64,000 bases of DNA from Nocardioidaceae bacterium (lineage in GTDB: Bacteria; Actinomycetota; Actinomycetes; Propionibacteriales; Nocardioidaceae), in NCBI GenBank assembly GCA_017744365.1, contig JAGIBL010000002.1:1-64000 (forward strand). The letters run 5' to 3'. Every line of letters begins with the position of its first letter. Within the stretch, counting starts at the first letter, position 1. The translations under genes were made by a program, and so were the position numbers. Below, piece after piece: positions 8,280-17,691 of the stretch. Under the pieces are notes generated by a model, which saw only the letters and a list, made by a program, of their open reading frames with translations, did not search any database and was not told where the DNA came from.

Positions 8280-8768
8280 TCAGTACAGCAGCGCGATCTG
8301 CGCCAGGTCGGGACGGTCCACGTCCAGCAGCACCGTACGGCGGACCAGCCGGGGCTCCCCCGAGACGTCCACGATGTCCTCGCGCAGCGCCGAGGTGATC
8401 GTCGATCCCTCCGGCACCCGGGAGCGGAACACGATCTCGTCGGCGGAGACGGCCAGCCGGTGCGGCTGGTCGGTCTCGGCGACCCGGACCGCGGTCAGGT
8501 GCCGCCGGTGGAAGGCCGGCGGCCGGTCCGCCCAGGCGAAGTCGGTGAGGATCCGCTCGAAGCGCAGGGTCAGCGAGCTCACCGACTCCCAGGCGAGCAG
8601 GGACCGCTCGCTGTGCCGCGGCTGGGCCGGGTCGTCGCGCAGCACCGGCATCGGCATCAGGTACTCGAAGTCCTCGTGCAGCAGACCCAGCCACTCGTCG
8701 TACCGCTCGGCGTTCATCAGGTGCGTCTCGTGGTGGATGAACTCCACGATCTCGTCGCGGGTGCTCAT
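8280..8768 (-). CDS. Aromatic-ring-hydroxylating dioxygenase beta subunit
   Basis: A 162-residue NTF2-fold protein of the BphE/NahAd type. It starts with the typical acidic helix and HxxHLMNxERYDEWLGLL segment, has a central RRHLTAVRV strand and ends in LDVDRPDLAQIALLY. The beta subunit plays a structural role in alpha3-beta3 oxygenases. ATG 8768 overlaps the alpha-subunit stop by 4 bp. The length matches the family. Confidence 0.93.
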   Translation of the reverse strand: MSTRDEIVEFIHHETHLMNAERYDEWLGLLHEDFEYLMPMPVLRDDPAQPRHSERSLLAWESVSSLTLRFERILTDFAWADRPPAFHRRHLTAVRVAETDQPHRLAVSADEIVFRSRVPEGSTITSALREDIVDVSGEPRLVRRTVLLDVDRPDLAQIALLY

Positions 8769-10063
8769 GCCCGGTCCTCCATCGCGGCCAGGTAGGTCCG
8801 GTAGAACCAGCGCTGGTTCACCTCGCTGATGTCGGCGCCGACCACCGAGCCGGGACCGTCGAACCACGGCGTGAACGGGGCCACGTCGCGGGCGAGGTCG
8901 AAGTTGGCGGGCACCTGGTGACCGGTCTCGACGCCGCCGTTGACCTGGAGCATCCGGCGGAAGTTCTCCAGGTCGTCGCTCTCGAAGAACGCGGTGGCAC
9001 CGTGCTGGCGCTGCATCGTCTTGAACGCCGAGAGCTTCCACTCCTCGGGGTAGTCCGCCGGGGTGACCAGCCAGTTCAGCTCCTCGGTCTCGTTGACGCC
9101 GAGCGGGTTGAACAGCCGCACCTGCAGCATCGCGGCGTCGGTCTCGCCGGCGTCGAAGCCCCCGGCACGCGGCGTGTGCACGAAGGCCATGTTGGGGTAG
9201 ACGAGCCCGTGCACCACCGTGGAGTGCGCGAACATCCGCGCCTGCTCGGGGCTCAGCTGCTGCTCGATCTCCGGCCAGCGGTCCTCGGGGTAGCCCGGGA
9301 ACGCGCGCGGCTGGTCGTCGTCCACGGCGGTCCGCTGCGCGCGCAGCGCGTGCCCGTGCTCGAACTGGACGCAGACGCCCTCGACCGCCCCGGCCTGCGC
9401 GCCCATCAGCCCCATCTCGAAGCCGGCCCGGTGCGCGTGCCGCAGGTGGTAGCCGTCGCCGGCCAGGTTGTCGGCCTCCAGCTTCCAGTTGCCCAGGTGG
9501 GTGAACCGGAACGACCCGTACGGCGCATCCGTGCCCGCCGCGGAGACCCCGAGCATGCACTCCAGGTAGAAGGCCATGTCGCCGAGGTACTCGGCCAGCG
9601 AGCAGAGCTCGGTGTCGAAGGTGGCGAAGACCAGCCCGTGGAAGGACGAGACCCGCGCCGCGCGCAGCCCGAGCGAGGACTTGTCGAAGTCCTTGCCGTA
9701 CAGCTCGCGGCCGCGCGGCACCCCGCGCAGGGTGCCGTCGTTGCCGAAGGTCCAGCCGTGGTAGCCGCAGCGGAAGTGCGAGCTGTTGCCGATGTCGGCC
9801 TTGCACAGCAGGGTGCCCCGGTGGGTGCAGGCGTTGAGCAGCACCTGCAGCTCGCCGGCCTCGGTGCGGACCAGGATGACCTCGTCGGTGCCCATCTTCC
9901 GGGTCACGTAGTCACCGGGTGCGGGCACCTCGGACTCGTGGCCGACCAGCAGCCAGGAGTGCCGGAAGACCTTCTCCAGCTCCTGGCGCCAGACACCGGC
10001 GTCGGCGAAGTAGGCGCGCGGGACGTCGAACCGGTCGTCCACGCTCACGGTCAGCTCTGGCAT
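8765..10063 (-). CDS. Rieske ring-hydroxylating dioxygenase alpha subunit
   Basis: A 432-residue catalytic subunit. The Rieske [2Fe-2S] ligands are C79-x-H81 (CTHRGTLLC) and C99-x2-H102 (CGYHGW). The mononuclear iron ligands D203 is followed by H206 and H211 in GDGYHLRHAH. It should add O2 to an aromatic ring to give a cis-diol or hydroxylated product, using electrons from the ferredoxin and NuoF-like protein at 18.7-20.2 kb. ATG 10063 is preceded by AAGGAAA. The frame is open further upstream but that part is not protein-like. Substrate range cannot be read directly. Confidence 0.95.
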   Translation of the reverse strand: MPELTVSVDDRFDVPRAYFADAGVWRQELEKVFRHSWLLVGHESEVPAPGDYVTRKMGTDEVILVRTEAGELQVLLNACTHRGTLLCKADIGNSSHFRCGYHGWTFGNDGTLRGVPRGRELYGKDFDKSSLGLRAARVSSFHGLVFATFDTELCSLAEYLGDMAFYLECMLGVSAAGTDAPYGSFRFTHLGNWKLEADNLAGDGYHLRHAHRAGFEMGLMGAQAGAVEGVCVQFEHGHALRAQRTAVDDDQPRAFPGYPEDRWPEIEQQLSPEQARMFAHSTVVHGLVYPNMAFVHTPRAGGFDAGETDAAMLQVRLFNPLGVNETEELNWLVTPADYPEEWKLSAFKTMQRQHGATAFFESDDLENFRRMLQVNGGVETGHQVPANFDLARDVAPFTPWFDGPGSVVGADISEVNQRWFYRTYLAAMEDRA

Positions 10064-10088
10064 CGGGTTTCCTTCTGGCTCGGGGAGT

Positions 10089-10792
<704 letters not shown>

Positions 10793-10793
<1 letters not shown>

Positions 10794-11569
10794 CAGGCCA
10801 CCCCTTCCGTCGCGTCGGCACCGAGGTAGGCGTCCACCACGGCCGGGTCGTTGGCCACCTCGGCCGGGGTGCCCTCGGCGATCAGGTGGCCGAAGTCGAG
10901 CACCGAGATCCGGTCGGCGACGCCCATGACCAGGGGCATGTCGTGCTCGACCAGCAGCACCGCGGCGCCGCGGTCGCGGATCGCCCGGACCAGGTCGGCC
11001 AGCTGCTGCTTCTCCTGCGGGTTGAAGCCGGCGCCGGGCTCGTCGAGGAGCAGCACCGCGGGGTCGGTGGCCAGCGCGCGGGCGATCTCCAGCAGCCGCT
11101 GCTTCCCGTACGGCAGCGCGCCGGCGACGTGCTCGCGCTCGCCGGCCAGGCCGACGAACTCGATCGCCTCCAGTGCCGCCTCACGGGCGGCCCGGCCCGC
11201 TCGCCGGGCGCGCGGGGTGCCCAGCATCGAGGCCAGCGGGCCGACCCCGTTCTGCGCCTCGGCGCCGACCAGCACGTTCTCCAGCACGGTCGCCTCGGCG
11301 AAGAGCTGCAGGTTCTGGAAGGTCCGGGCCAGCCCGCAGCGCGCGACGTCGCTGGGCCGGCGGGCCCGGCGGGTGCGCCCGCCCACGGTGACGGTGCCCG
11401 AGGTCGCCGCGGTGGCACCCGAGCAGACGTTGAGCAGGCTGGTCTTGCCGGCGCCGTTGGGGCCGATCAGCGCGTGGATGGTGTGCGGGCGGACGGTCAG
11501 GTCGACATCCTCCAGCGCGGTCACCCCGCCGTAGCGCAGGGTGAGAGCGCGAGTCTCGAGCGCGTTCAT
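10793..11569 (-). CDS. livG: Branched-chain amino-acid-type ABC transporter ATPase LivG
   Basis: A 258-residue ATPase with Walker A GPNGAGKT near residues 37-44, a LivG-type insertion, the degenerate signature LPYGKQRLLEIAR and Walker B LLLDEPGAGFN, all characteristic of LivG. ATG 11569 overlaps the LivM stop and its stop touches the LivF start. It forms a heterodimer with LivF. Confidence 0.93.
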
Positions 11570-12555
11570 CCGGTCACCGCCTCGGTGGTCGGGCGGGCTG
11601 CTCGGCGGCCCCGCGGTCGTCGTACGAGGGAGAGGGCGGAGGACGCCAGCCCGGCCAGCCCCTTCGGCGCCCACAGCACCATCACGAAGAGCAGCACGCC
11701 GTAGATCAGCTGCCAGTACTTGTCGCCCACCCGGGCCATCTCCGGCAGGTAGGTGAGGATCACCGCGCCCAGGATCGGCCCGGCGATGGTGCCCGGACCG
11801 CCGACCACCAGCATGGCCAGCACGGTGAGCATCAGCGCGAAGGAGAAGACGTCCGGCGCGACGTAGCCGTAGGTGTGCGCGTACAGGCTGCCGGCCACCG
11901 CGCCGTACGCGGCGGAGAGCACCAGGGTCAGCGTCTTGAGCCGGTCGGTGCGGATGCCCAGCGACTCCGCGGCCCGCTCGCTCTGTCGCAGCGCCGAGGC
12001 CTGGCGGCCCAGCTTGGTGGCGCGGAACCGGGCCATCAGGGCGGCGCCGATGGCGAGCACGACCAGCGCGAGGTAGTACTGCTGCTCGGGCTCGGCGAGC
12101 TCGATCCCGAACGCGGTCGGCACCGGGATGCCGACGACGCCGTTGGAGCCACCGGTCACGTCGATCCAGTTGGTGGCGACCACCTGGACGATCACCCCGA
12201 AGCCCAGCGTGGCCAGGGTCAGGTAGTGCGCGTGCAGGCCGTTGGTCAGCACCGAGACCACCAGCGCCGCGACCGAGGCCACCAGCACGCCGGCCAGCAT
12301 CGCGAGCAGCGGCGAGACGTCGTGCTTCGTGGTCAGCAGCGCGCTGGCGTAGGCGCCGATGGCGAAGAAGCCGACGTGGCCCAGGGAGAGCCGGCGGGTG
12401 AAGCCGACGGTGTAGTTGAAGCCGAGGACCAGCAGCGCGTTGATGAGCGCCAGCTGGAGCACGCCGAGGTCGTAGCGGCTGGTGACCACCAGGGGGGCCA
12501 CGATGGCGACCGCGAGCACGGCGACCAGGCCGGAGCCTTTCAGCAGGCTGTTCAT
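11566..12555 (-). CDS. livM: Branched-chain amino-acid-type ABC transporter permease LivM
   Basis: A 329-residue membrane protein with multiple hydrophobic helices. The family segments GFTRRLSLGHVGFFAIGAYA and LAMLVVGGPGTIAGPILGA are visible. It ends in a basic tail (RRPRGRRAAR). ATG 12555 overlaps the LivH stop. It pairs with LivH to form the pore. Confidence 0.93.
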   Translation of the reverse strand: MNSLLKGSGLVAVLAVAIVAPLVVTSRYDLGVLQLALINALLVLGFNYTVGFTRRLSLGHVGFFAIGAYASALLTTKHDVSPLLAMLAGVLVASVAALVVSVLTNGLHAHYLTLATLGFGVIVQVVATNWIDVTGGSNGVVGIPVPTAFGIELAEPEQQYYLALVVLAIGAALMARFRATKLGRQASALRQSERAAESLGIRTDRLKTLTLVLSAAYGAVAGSLYAHTYGYVAPDVFSFALMLTVLAMLVVGGPGTIAGPILGAVILTYLPEMARVGDKYWQLIYGVLLFVMVLWAPKGLAGLASSALSLVRRPRGRRAARPTTEAVTG

Positions 12556-13415
12556 CACACACGCTCCTGGACCCGGCCGAGGATGCCCTGCGGGCGGACG
12601 AGCAGCACCACGAAGAGCAGCCCGAAGATGATCGCGTCGACGTAGGAGGAGCTGATGTACGTGGTGGTGTACACCTCCAGCAGGCCCAGCGAGAGGCCGC
12701 CGATGATCGCGCCGACCGCGCTGCCGAACCCGCCGATCACCACGGCGACGTAGAGCTTGAGGGTCAGCGGGCTGCCGGAGTCGCTGGCCAGGATCACGAT
12801 GGGCGCGAGCAGCACCCCCGCGACGCCGGCGTACGACGACGCGATGCCGACGGTCAGCGCGGTCATCCGGTCCACCTTGATGCCCATGAGCCGGGCGGTG
12901 TCCGGGTCCTGCGCCGAGGCCCGCAGCTGGTAGCCGAGCCGGGTCCGCTGGAACAGCCACCACTGGAAGCCGCACATCAGCGCGGTGAAGCCGACCACCA
13001 GGATGCTCTGCCACGGCACCGAGGAGCCGAGCAGGTCGACCCGGCCGCGGACCAGCGGCGCCAGCGTGCGCGGCTCCGGGCCGAGCACGATCAGCAGCAG
13101 GCTGGAGACGATCACGCTGACCGCGATGCTGATCGTGATCGCGGAGCTGAAGTTCTTGCGGCGCAGCGGCTTGAGCGCGACCTTCTCCAGCACCAGGCCG
13201 AGCGGGAACATCGCCACCGGCACCGCGGCCAGCACCAGCAGCGGCGGCGTGCCCACGGCGGTGGCGGTCGCGGCGGCGGCCATGCCGCCCAGCACGACCA
13301 GGTCGCCGTGCGCGAAGTTGACCACCCCGGTGCTGTTGAACACGAGCACGAAGCCCAGCCCGGCCAGGCAGTAGATGGACCCGAGGGTCACCCCGGCGAC
13401 GATCAGGTCGACCAT
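12555..13415 (-). CDS. livH: Branched-chain amino-acid-type ABC transporter permease LivH
   Basis: A 286-residue permease. It begins MVDLIVAGVTLGSIYCLAGL and contains the LivH hallmark VVNFAHGDLVVLGGM and the coupling loop around RLMGIKVDRM. It is the first gene after the 118-bp gap that contains operator site B, so a secondary promoter for livHMGF and everything downstream is likely here. Confidence 0.93.
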   Translation of the reverse strand: MVDLIVAGVTLGSIYCLAGLGFVLVFNSTGVVNFAHGDLVVLGGMAAAATATAVGTPPLLVLAAVPVAMFPLGLVLEKVALKPLRRKNFSSAITISIAVSVIVSSLLLIVLGPEPRTLAPLVRGRVDLLGSSVPWQSILVVGFTALMCGFQWWLFQRTRLGYQLRASAQDPDTARLMGIKVDRMTALTVGIASSYAGVAGVLLAPIVILASDSGSPLTLKLYVAVVIGGFGSAVGAIIGGLSLGLLEVYTTTYISSSYVDAIIFGLLFVVLLVRPQGILGRVQERV

Positions 13416-13493
13416 GGCGGTGGCGCCTCCTCTCTGTCGACTTCGGCCAATCTTTTGGCGCGCGGTAAGAAATGCCCAGCGGATCGGGCGAAG

Positions 13494-13510
13494 GTTCCTC
13501 TGTCCGGAAC
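13494..13510. promoter_or_regulatory. Candidate IclR operator, site B
   Basis: GTTCC-TCTGTCC-GGAAC, a perfect inverted repeat with the TTCC-N7-GGAA geometry, 79 bp upstream of the livH start. Additional GGAA half-sites follow at about 13518 and 13529, and GGAAA-N7-TTTCC spans 13529-13545 at the end of the SDR gene. The site marks a probable internal promoter of the long array. Confidence 0.6.
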
Positions 13511-13533
13511 GCGGGCCGGAATGCCCCTGGAAA

Positions 13534-14304
13534 TCAGGACTTTCCGCGACCGACGGAGAGCCCGCCGTCGGGGCGGAGCACCTCCCCGGTCATGCCGCGC
13601 GCGGCCGGCGAGGCGAGGAACAGGTACAGCTCGGCGAGCTCGGAGGGACGCATCACCACGTGCAGCGGGTTGAGCCGTTCGACGAGCCCGTGGATGGTCT
13701 CGGCGTCGGCGAAGACAGGCTGCTCGTCGGTGGCCCCGGCCGCGGCGAGGCCGGTGATGACACCGCCGGGCGCCACCGCGTTGACCCGTACGACGGGTGC
13801 GAGATCGATCGCGAGGTGGCGGACCAGCCCGAGGGCGGCGTGCTTGGCCGCCACGTAGGCCAGCCCGGCGCCGTTGCCCTGCACCTCGTAGGAGGCGTCG
13901 GAGAGCGTGAAGGTCATGCAGCCGCCGGACTCCAGCAGCGCCGGCCGGGCGGCGTGCGCGCCCAGGGCGTAGCCGAGCACGTCCACCTCGAGGACGCGGG
14001 TGAGCACCCGTCGTACGGTCTCGGCGTCGGCCTCGCCGAGGCGCAGGCCGCCGTCGTGGATGCCGGCGTTGCCGACGAAGTGGTCGAGCCGGCCGGCCAG
14101 CGCGAGCACCCGGGCGACCGCGCGCTCGTTGTCCTCGGCGACGGTCACGTCCCCGGCGACGACCTCGATGCCCGCGCCCAGAGGAGTGTCGGGCGCGTGC
14201 CGGTCGAGCACCACCACGACGTCGCCGAGCGCGGCGTGCGCGCGGGCCACCGCGAGCCCGATCCCCGAGCAGCCGCCGGTGACCAGGACCCCGCGTGCCG
14301 TCAC
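13534..14304 (-). CDS. SDR-family cis-dihydrodiol dehydrogenase-like protein
   Basis: A 256-residue classical short-chain dehydrogenase. The NAD-binding VTGGCSGIGLAVA motif is at the N-terminus, NAG in HFVGNAGIHDGG, and the catalytic YVAAK follows a serine-containing strand. Next to Rieske and extradiol dioxygenases it most likely re-aromatises the cis-diol to a catechol, like BphB/NahB. GTG 14304 overlaps the extradiol dioxygenase stop by 4 bp. A different alcohol dehydrogenation cannot be excluded. Confidence 0.85.
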   Translation of the reverse strand: MTARGVLVTGGCSGIGLAVARAHAALGDVVVVLDRHAPDTPLGAGIEVVAGDVTVAEDNERAVARVLALAGRLDHFVGNAGIHDGGLRLGEADAETVRRVLTRVLEVDVLGYALGAHAARPALLESGGCMTFTLSDASYEVQGNGAGLAYVAAKHAALGLVRHLAIDLAPVVRVNAVAPGGVITGLAAAGATDEQPVFADAETIHGLVERLNPLHVVMRPSELAELYLFLASPAARGMTGEVLRPDGGLSVGRGKS

Positions 14305-15218
14305 AGCGGTGCGGGGGTCCAGAGGCCCGGGTCGGTGGTGCCGTGCATCTCGGCCAGGATCACCTCGTCGAACGGGTTCGAGGTGCCCCACTGGTCGGTG
14401 TCCTCGGGGCTGGTCGTGTAGACCTTCGGCGTCCAGCCGTGCTCCTCGTCGATCTCCTGGAGCGCGGTGGTGTACTCCAGCACGTACCGGGTGCCCGGGT
14501 CCTGGAAGTAGGCGAAGGTGTTGTCGCCGGCGCCGTGCCGGCCCGGACCCCAGAGCATCGCGTGCCCCTGCCGGAGCATCGACCCGGTGGCCCGCATGAA
14601 CTCGTCGAGCCCGCGCATCTCGAAGGAGACGTGGTTGAGCGAGGTCCGCTCGGAGCGGGCGAAGGCGAGCAGGTGGTGGGTGCTGCCGGTGCGCATGAAG
14701 CAGAAGAAGTCCTCGACCCAGTCGGAGACCTTGAAGCCCAGCGCGTCGGCGTAGAACATCCGGGTCTTGTCCAGGTCCTGGGTGTTGAAGACGACGTGGC
14801 TGATCTTGCGCGGCCGCGGCTCGCCCTCGGCGACCTCGCGGAACGGGCGCAGGTCCAGGTCCGCGGAGACCTCGACGGTGCGGCCGTCGCAGTCGAAGAA
14901 CCGGAAGCCGTAGCCGGCGCCGCGGTCCTGCCGCGGTCCGGGCTCGTCGATCATCCGGGCCTGCGGGTGCTCGCTGACGCGCTTGGCGTACAGCTCCACC
15001 TCGGCGGCCGAGTCGACGGCGAGGCTGACCGCGTCCACCCGCGGGACCTCGGCCTGGCGCAGCCGGATGACGTAGGACTCGGGGCAGCCCGATCCCAGGT
15101 AGAGCCGCTCGTCGTCGCGGTCCACCTCCTCCAGGCCCCAGCTGCGCGAGAAGAACTCCCGCGCCTGGCGCAGGTCCTGGACCGCGATCCCGACGCTCCG
15201 GACATGTGTGATGGGCAT
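14301..15218 (-). CDS. Extradiol ring-cleavage dioxygenase, type I (VOC fold)
   Basis: A 305-residue two-domain vicinal-oxygen-chelate protein, the size of BphC/catechol 2,3-dioxygenases. The probable Fe(II) ligands are H141 (KISHVVF), H196 (SLNHVSFE) and E248 (YVLEYT) in the catalytic C-terminal domain; the N-terminal domain is degenerate as usual. It should cleave the catecholic ring next to the hydroxyls to give a semialdehyde or 2-oxo-dienoate. It is coupled to the SDR gene. Confidence 0.92.
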   Translation of the reverse strand: MPITHVRSVGIAVQDLRQAREFFSRSWGLEEVDRDDERLYLGSGCPESYVIRLRQAEVPRVDAVSLAVDSAAEVELYAKRVSEHPQARMIDEPGPRQDRGAGYGFRFFDCDGRTVEVSADLDLRPFREVAEGEPRPRKISHVVFNTQDLDKTRMFYADALGFKVSDWVEDFFCFMRTGSTHHLLAFARSERTSLNHVSFEMRGLDEFMRATGSMLRQGHAMLWGPGRHGAGDNTFAYFQDPGTRYVLEYTTALQEIDEEHGWTPKVYTTSPEDTDQWGTSNPFDEVILAEMHGTTDPGLWTPAPL

Positions 15219-15235
15219 TCCGTCATCCTCCCCCG

Positions 15236-16711
15236 CTACGCGTACGGCGTCGCGACGTACTTCGTCTCCATGAACTCGAGCATCCCCTCGTGCGCGCCCT
15301 CGCGACCCAGGCCGCTCTCCTTGCTGCCACCGAAGGGCGCGGCCGGGTCCGAGACCAGCCCGCAGTTGAGGCCTACCATCCCCGACTCCAGCCGGCGGCT
15401 GACGGCCAGGGCCTGCTCCAGCCCACCTGTGTAGACGTAGGAGACCAGGCCGGCCTCGGAGTCGTTGGCCAGGGCGAGCCCCTCCTCGACCGTGCCGAAC
15501 CGGGTCACCGCGGCGACCGGGCCGAAGATCTCGGTGGTGGCGAGCTCACTGGCCGGGTCGACGTGGTCGAGCAAGGTCGGTGGGTAGTAGTAGCCGTCCC
15601 CCTCGGGCCGGGTGCCGCCGACGCGCAACGTCGCTCCGGCCGCGACCGCCCGGTCGACCAGGTCGGCGACCCGGTCCCGCTCGACGGCGGAGACCAGCGG
15701 GCCGACCTGGGTCTCCTCGGCCAGGCCGGGTCCGACGCGCAGGTCCTCGATGCGCTGCTGGATCCGGGTCACGAACTCCTCGGCGACACCGTCCTGGACC
15801 AGGATCCGGTTGGCCGCGGTGCAGGCACTGCCGCCGTTGCGGAACTTGGCCAGCATGAAGCCCTCGACCGCGGCGTCCAGGTCGGCGTCCTCGAGGACGA
15901 CGAACGGGGCGTTCCCGCCGAGCTCCATCGACGAGCGCATCACCGACTTCGCGGCCTGCTCGAGCAGGATCTTGCCGACCTCGGTGGAGCCGGTGAACGA
16001 GATCGCGCGGACCCGCGGGTCGGCCATCATCCGGGCCACCGCGGGGCCCGTGCCGCGGGGCAGCACCACGTTGACCACGCCGTCGGGGATGCCGGCCTCG
16101 CGGACCACGTCGGCGACGTACAGGGCGGCCAGCGGAGTCTCCATCGCCGGCTTGAGCACGACCGTGCAGCCGGCGGCCAGCGCAGGCGCGATCTTCCGGG
16201 TGGCCATCGCGGCCGGGAAGTTCCACGGGGTGACCAGCAGCGCGACGCCGACCGGCTCGTGCGAGACCAGGATCCAGTTCTTCCCGGCCGGCGAGCGGCG
16301 CATGTCGCCCGGGGTCCGGACGGCCTCCTCGGCGAACCAGCGGAAGAACTCGGCGGCGTAGGCGGCCTCGCCGCGCGCGTCGGCCAGCGACTTGCCGTTC
16401 TCCAGGGTGATGAGCCGGGCCAGGTCCTCGGTCTCGGCGACCAGGATCTCCCAGACCCGGCGGAGCAGCTCGCCACGCTCGCGGGCCGGCCGCGCGGCCC
16501 AGGCCTGCTGCGCCTGGGCGGCCGCCTCGACGGCCGCGTCACACTCCTCGTCGGTCATCGTGGCGACGGTGGCGAGCACGCTCCCGTCCACCGGGTTCAG
16601 CACCGGCCGGTCACCGCCGCCGCCACGCAGCCACTGGCCGCCGACGTACGAGGTCACCTCGCCGCCGGCCAGGTCGTGGCGCGAGAGCGTCGGCACGAGC
16701 GTCGTACTCAC
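15236..16711 (-). CDS. NAD(P)-dependent aldehyde dehydrogenase, GabD-like
   Basis: A 491-residue ALDH. The general base is E263 (MELGGN) and the nucleophile C297 (NGGSACTAANR); the cofactor segment TPWNFP and the FTGSTEVGK loop are intact. By sequence style it belongs to the succinate-semialdehyde dehydrogenase group, but in this operon it more likely oxidises the aldehyde released by the lyase at 17688-18710. Its start overlaps the upstream gene's stop. Confidence 0.92.
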   Translation of the reverse strand: MSTTLVPTLSRHDLAGGEVTSYVGGQWLRGGGGDRPVLNPVDGSVLATVATMTDEECDAAVEAAAQAQQAWAARPARERGELLRRVWEILVAETEDLARLITLENGKSLADARGEAAYAAEFFRWFAEEAVRTPGDMRRSPAGKNWILVSHEPVGVALLVTPWNFPAAMATRKIAPALAAGCTVVLKPAMETPLAALYVADVVREAGIPDGVVNVVLPRGTGPAVARMMADPRVRAISFTGSTEVGKILLEQAAKSVMRSSMELGGNAPFVVLEDADLDAAVEGFMLAKFRNGGSACTAANRILVQDGVAEEFVTRIQQRIEDLRVGPGLAEETQVGPLVSAVERDRVADLVDRAVAAGATLRVGGTRPEGDGYYYPPTLLDHVDPASELATTEIFGPVAAVTRFGTVEEGLALANDSEAGLVSYVYTGGLEQALAVSRRLESGMVGLNCGLVSDPAAPFGGSKESGLGREGAHEGMLEFMETKYVATPYA

Positions 16712-17691
16712 AGGTTCTCCTTCACAGCGGACAGCGGGTCGATGCGGCGGCCGAAGCCGGCCTCGGCGGCGTGCTGGACGATCCGCGCGGCCAGCACGAG
16801 GTCCTGCTCCGGAGAGCCGATGGACTTGTAGACGACACGGCCGGCGGGGGCGGGCTCGCCGAGCGCGGTGCCGAGCAGGGTGGTACCGCTCGGGTCCCAG
16901 CCGCCGTCGACGGCCTCGATGGCGTCGCCGGACTCCTCGAGCACGTCGAAGGTGTCGAGCACGACGCGGTCGGCGTGGGCGAGCACGGCGCCCTCGAGCT
17001 CGCGCTGCACCGGCAGCGTCGAGCCGATCGAGGCGACCAGGCCGACGTGGGCGAGGTCGTCGTGGGTGAGCACCACCCGGCCGCCGGAGTTGGTGGCCAC
17101 GTAGACGACGTCGACGTCGGCGAGCACCTTCTCCACCGAGTCCGAGACCGCGACGACGTGGCCGGTCTCGGTGTGCACGGCGTCGGCGAACTGCTCCCGG
17201 TTGGCGGCGCTGCGGCTGGTTGCCCGGATCTCGTCGAGGCGGACCACGCGGCTCAGCGCCTGGACCCCGGCGAGCGCCTCCGAGCCGGTGCCGACCACGC
17301 CGAGCCGGACCGAGCCCCGCTCGCCAAGCAGGTGCCGGACCGCGACCGCGGCGGTGGCGGCGGTGCGCAGCGTGGTGATCCGGGCCGCGTCCACGATGCC
17401 GAGCGGCCGTCCGGTCGCGGTGTCGAAGACGTGCACGGCGTAGCGGACCAGCCGGTCCCCGGCCAGGTGGAACTCCTTGTAGCCGAAGACGCCCAGGGTG
17501 GAGACCTCCGCGGACATCACCCGCATCCAGCCGCCCTCGAAGAACAGCTGCGAGCGGCGGGTGGCCACCGCGCCCTCGGCCACGGCCACCGCGGCGTCGC
17601 GGGCGGCCTCGATGGCCAGGTCCATGGTCACGTGCTCGGCGATGTCCTCCGACGAGACGTGCAGCGGCTGCGGGTCGGTGCTCAGCTTCAT
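16708..17691 (-). CDS. Ornithine cyclodeaminase/mu-crystallin family protein
   Basis: A 327-residue protein with the family fold: an N-terminal helical region, the GWMRVMSAE strand, then a Rossmann domain with LGVVGTGSEALAGVQAL. Members are ornithine cyclodeaminases, ketimine reductases or NAD(P)-dependent amino-acid dehydrogenases. Its position between the lyase and aldehyde dehydrogenase genes suggests an imine or amine intermediate in the pathway, consistent with a nitrogen-containing substrate. Which reaction it performs is not evident. Confidence 0.82.
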   Translation of the reverse strand: MKLSTDPQPLHVSSEDIAEHVTMDLAIEAARDAAVAVAEGAVATRRSQLFFEGGWMRVMSAEVSTLGVFGYKEFHLAGDRLVRYAVHVFDTATGRPLGIVDAARITTLRTAATAAVAVRHLLGERGSVRLGVVGTGSEALAGVQALSRVVRLDEIRATSRSAANREQFADAVHTETGHVVAVSDSVEKVLADVDVVYVATNSGGRVVLTHDDLAHVGLVASIGSTLPVQRELEGAVLAHADRVVLDTFDVLEESGDAIEAVDGGWDPSGTTLLGTALGEPAPAGRVVYKSIGSPEQDLVLAARIVQHAAEAGFGRRIDPLSAVKENL